From contig NZ_JBNGOQ010000001.1 of the NCBI RefSeq assembly GCF_050589645.1, positions 1,240,001 to 1,304,000 of the forward strand: a stretch of DNA of 64,000 bases, in the 5' to 3' direction. The notes beneath the pieces were generated by a model. That model was not told the DNA's origin. It did no database searches and saw only the letters and a list, made by a program, of their open reading frames with translations. Made by a program: the position numbers and the translations under genes. Source of the stretch: JBNGOQ01 sp050589645 (lineage in GTDB: Bacteria; Bacteroidota; Bacteroidia; Flavobacteriales; Flavobacteriaceae). Numbering within the stretch: the stretch's first letter is position 1; each line of letters begins with the position of its first letter. Shown one piece after another: positions 62,415 to 64,000 of the stretch.

Positions 62415-63263
62415 TTGAAAAATTTAAGATCCCACTTCAAATTCAACAAAAGAGAAAGAAGTGGGATTTTCTTTTTGCTCTTGCTCATCGTTGTCCTTCA
62501 ATGCGTGCATTTCTATATAAAAATGGCCGCTCCGGATACGGCTAAAAGTACTGTTGTGATAGACGCTGACGTACAACGCCATATGGACCTGCTCAAGGAA
62601 CAGGAGCCAAAGCTGAATGAGTCGCGTATCTTTCCCTTCAATCCAAATTTTATCTCGGACTATAAGGGATATAGCTTGGGAATGTCTGCCGTGGAAATGG
62701 ATAGGTTGCTTGCATTTAGGAAAGCGGGCCATTATGTGAACGCTCCAAAGGAGTTTCAAAGGGTAACAGGAATCTCCGACTCGCTATTGAACAAGATTTC
62801 CCCGTATTTCACGTTTCCCGCCCAGGCAAAGCGGGCGTACAGTTCCCCAAGGCAAAACGGGTACATCATCCGGGATTTAAACGAGGTCGGTGCCACTGAA
62901 CTTAAAGTAGTACGAGGCATAGGGGACAAGCTTTCACTACGGATCGTAAAATTCAGGGAAAGCTTGGGCGGTTTTATGATAGACGAACAACTTTATGATG
63001 TATATGGATTGCAGCCTGAGGTGGTAGAGGAGACCTTGAAAAGATTTAAGGTAATCCATAGGCCTACCATAAAGAAAATCAATATCAACCTGGCTTCCGT
63101 GCAGGAAATAGCGCAGTTGACGTATATAGATTATAGCACCGCCAGAAAGATCATAGCTTACCGTGAGCTGGTCGGAAGTATCCGTTCTTTTGACGAATTA
63201 ACGAAAATTGAAGATTTTCCATCCGACAAGATTGATAGAATTAAATTATATTTGGCCCTATAA
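62415..63263 (+). CDS. Helix-hairpin-helix protein, ComEA-like, membrane anchored
   Basis: 282 residues, TTG start. Membrane helix at about 16-36. Two to three helix-hairpin-helix segments follow: FQRVTGISDSLLNKISPYF near 115, ELKVVRGIGDKLSLRIVKFRESLGG near 172, and VQEIAQLTYIDYSTARKIIAYRELVG near 230. It should bind DNA at the outer face of the inner membrane or in the periplasm, as ComEA does in uptake, but here without other competence genes. Its first 15 codons hold a perfect terminator-like hairpin. Confidence 0.85.
   Translation: MKNLRSHFKFNKRERSGIFFLLLLIVVLQCVHFYIKMAAPDTAKSTVVIDADVQRHMDLLKEQEPKLNESRIFPFNPNFISDYKGYSLGMSAVEMDRLLAFRKAGHYVNAPKEFQRVTGISDSLLNKISPYFTFPAQAKRAYSSPRQNGYIIRDLNEVGATELKVVRGIGDKLSLRIVKFRESLGGFMIDEQLYDVYGLQPEVVEETLKRFKVIHRPTIKKININLASVQEIAQLTYIDYSTARKIIAYRELVGSIRSFDELTKIEDFPSDKIDRIKLYLAL
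62429..62476 (+). terminator. Terminator-like hairpin inside the start of the helix-hairpin-helix gene
   Basis: ATCCCACTTC (62429-62438) and GAAGTGGGAT (62458-62467) form a ten-base perfect stem with a loop of 19, followed by TTTTCTTTTTG. It lies 14 bases into the HHH frame and 20 bases after the symporter stop codon, so it can end symporter transcripts. Confidence 0.75.
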
Positions 63264-63270
63264 AAGTGCT

Positions 63271-64000
63271 ATGATGATTACAGATACCATGTCTACCTTA
63301 AGTTTTGATTATTCGGATACCCAACAGATGGTCGCTGATTCTGCCAAGGAATTTGCTGAACAATATATACGGCCCTATGTTATGGAATGGGACGAAGCCC
63401 AAACTTTTCCCTTAGCGTTGTTTAAGAAGGCGGGTGAAATGGGGTTTATGGGTGTTTTTGTCCCAGAATCCCTTGGAGGTTCTGGATTGGGATACCATGA
63501 ATATGTTGCCATAATTGAGGAGATTTCCAAAGTAGATCCCGCAATTGGCCTGTCCGTGGCAGCACATAATTCCCTGTGCACAAATCATATTTTGTCCTTT
63601 GGCAACGAAGAGCAAAAACAAAAATGGATTCCCAAATTGGCCACTGCGGAGTGGATCGGTGCTTGGGGACTCACCGAACACAATACAGGTTCGGATGCGG
63701 GCGGAATGTCTACTACAGCGGTAAAGGACGGTGATTTTTGGGTGGTCAACGGCGCAAAGAATTTTATTACACATGGCAAAAGCGGAGATATCGCGGTGGT
63801 AATCGCCAGGACCGGCGAAAAGGGCAATAGCCGGGGGATGACCGCATTTGCTGTGGAAAGGGGTACCCCAGGGTTCACTAGTGGTAAAAAGGAGGACAAG
63901 TTGGGAATGCGGGCTAGTGAGACCGCCGAACTGGTCTTTGATAACTGCAGCATTCCCGATGCAAACCGTCTCGGTGAAATCGGTGACGGCTTTGTCCAAT
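63271..64000 (+). CDS. Acyl-CoA dehydrogenase, 5' part (window ends)
   Basis: At least 243 residues are seen; the gene runs off the end. Start could be 63271, 63274 or 63289 (MSTLSFDYSDTQQ). The N-terminal helical domain (DSAKEFAEQYIRP) and the flavin beta domain (GAWGLTEHNTGSDAGG near 130-145, NGAKNFITHG near 158, GMRASETAELVFDNC near 213) are complete up to the cut. It oxidises acyl-CoA esters in beta-oxidation or amino-acid breakdown; substrate not known. It starts 7 bp after the HHH gene. Confidence 0.93.
   Translation, partial: MMITDTMSTLSFDYSDTQQMVADSAKEFAEQYIRPYVMEWDEAQTFPLALFKKAGEMGFMGVFVPESLGGSGLGYHEYVAIIEEISKVDPAIGLSVAAHNSLCTNHILSFGNEEQKQKWIPKLATAEWIGAWGLTEHNTGSDAGGMSTTAVKDGDFWVVNGAKNFITHGKSGDIAVVIARTGEKGNSRGMTAFAVERGTPGFTSGKKEDKLGMRASETAELVFDNCSIPDANRLGEIGDGFVQ

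Noticed and set aside
1..64000. tRNA, rRNA, prophage or defence island
   Set aside because: No tRNA-like cloverleaf, integrase, transposase, phage structural gene or known defence gene was recognised while reading both strands; a dedicated tRNA scan was not possible.

Overview
The window is chromosomal DNA from a member of the Bacteroidota, almost certainly a marine-type Flavobacteriaceae. The evidence is consistent across genes: promoters fit the Bacteroidota pattern TTG-N19/20-TAnnTTTG, Shine-Dalgarno sequences are mostly absent, lipoproteins carry a Cys-Ser-Asp-rich start typical of surface export in this phylum, and the gene families (DUF1573, DUF2851, THX, hybrid TPR kinases, PspC, YceI-nitroreductase-MarR) are common there. 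It looks like core genome: about 61 protein genes tightly packed on both strands, with no phage, plasmid, CRISPR, defence cluster, rRNA or tRNA seen.

Layout. 1-7.1 kb: Nif3-like protein with a zinc-ribbon-family protein, lpxK, a hybrid histidine kinase overlapping gap, and lipA. 7.2-9.5 kb: two ECF sigma factors around an anti-sigma factor and a tiny Cys-rich membrane protein. 9.7-18.6 kb: murB with an aminotransferase, a PDZ aspartyl protease, DUF1573, valS, an MDR oxidoreductase and a Crp-family regulator. 18.7-24.6 kb: a large spondin lipoprotein, GNAT, DUF1684, sterol desaturase-type hydroxylase and creatininase-family protein. 24.6-29.3 kb: a leftward operon rsfS-ftsH-LUD-cdsA-psd-ACBP for membrane lipid synthesis and quality control. 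29.4-33.5 kb: birA, SRPBCC, pyrE, Nudix, M14 peptidase. 33.6-41.5 kb: multi-PAS kinase and receiver, coaD-ddl, PASTA-rluD, yaaA, a small lipoprotein. 41.5-46.1 kb: THX ribosomal protein, pyruvate carboxylase, a UDG-like protein. 46.1-54.5 kb: M20 peptidase and the complete operon trpEGDCFBA. 54.5-58.1 kb: a MITE-like element, YceI-nitroreductase-MarR, and small redox proteins. 58.1-64 kb: DUF2851, PspC, a potassium channel, an alanine/sodium symporter, a helix-hairpin-helix protein and the start of an acyl-CoA dehydrogenase.

The most interesting object is the control region of the trp operon. A strong Bacteroidota promoter reads into an 18-residue leader peptide (MKRRTVNTWWWKNLRQTS) with three consecutive Trp codons, then an intrinsic terminator, then trpE. 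This is a complete ribosome-mediated attenuator, and the promoter lies so close to the leader AUG that the mRNA may be nearly leaderless. TrpE also keeps the LLES-x10-S motif for tryptophan feedback, so the pathway appears controlled at two levels. Palindromic repeats have entered this operon at three places: just before its promoter, inside its leader, and between trpB and trpA.

Other points of note are a zinc-ribbon-family protein without any cysteine, a perfect terminator hairpin buried in the first codons of the helix-hairpin-helix gene, and head-to-head pyrE/Nudix start codons only 7 nt apart.
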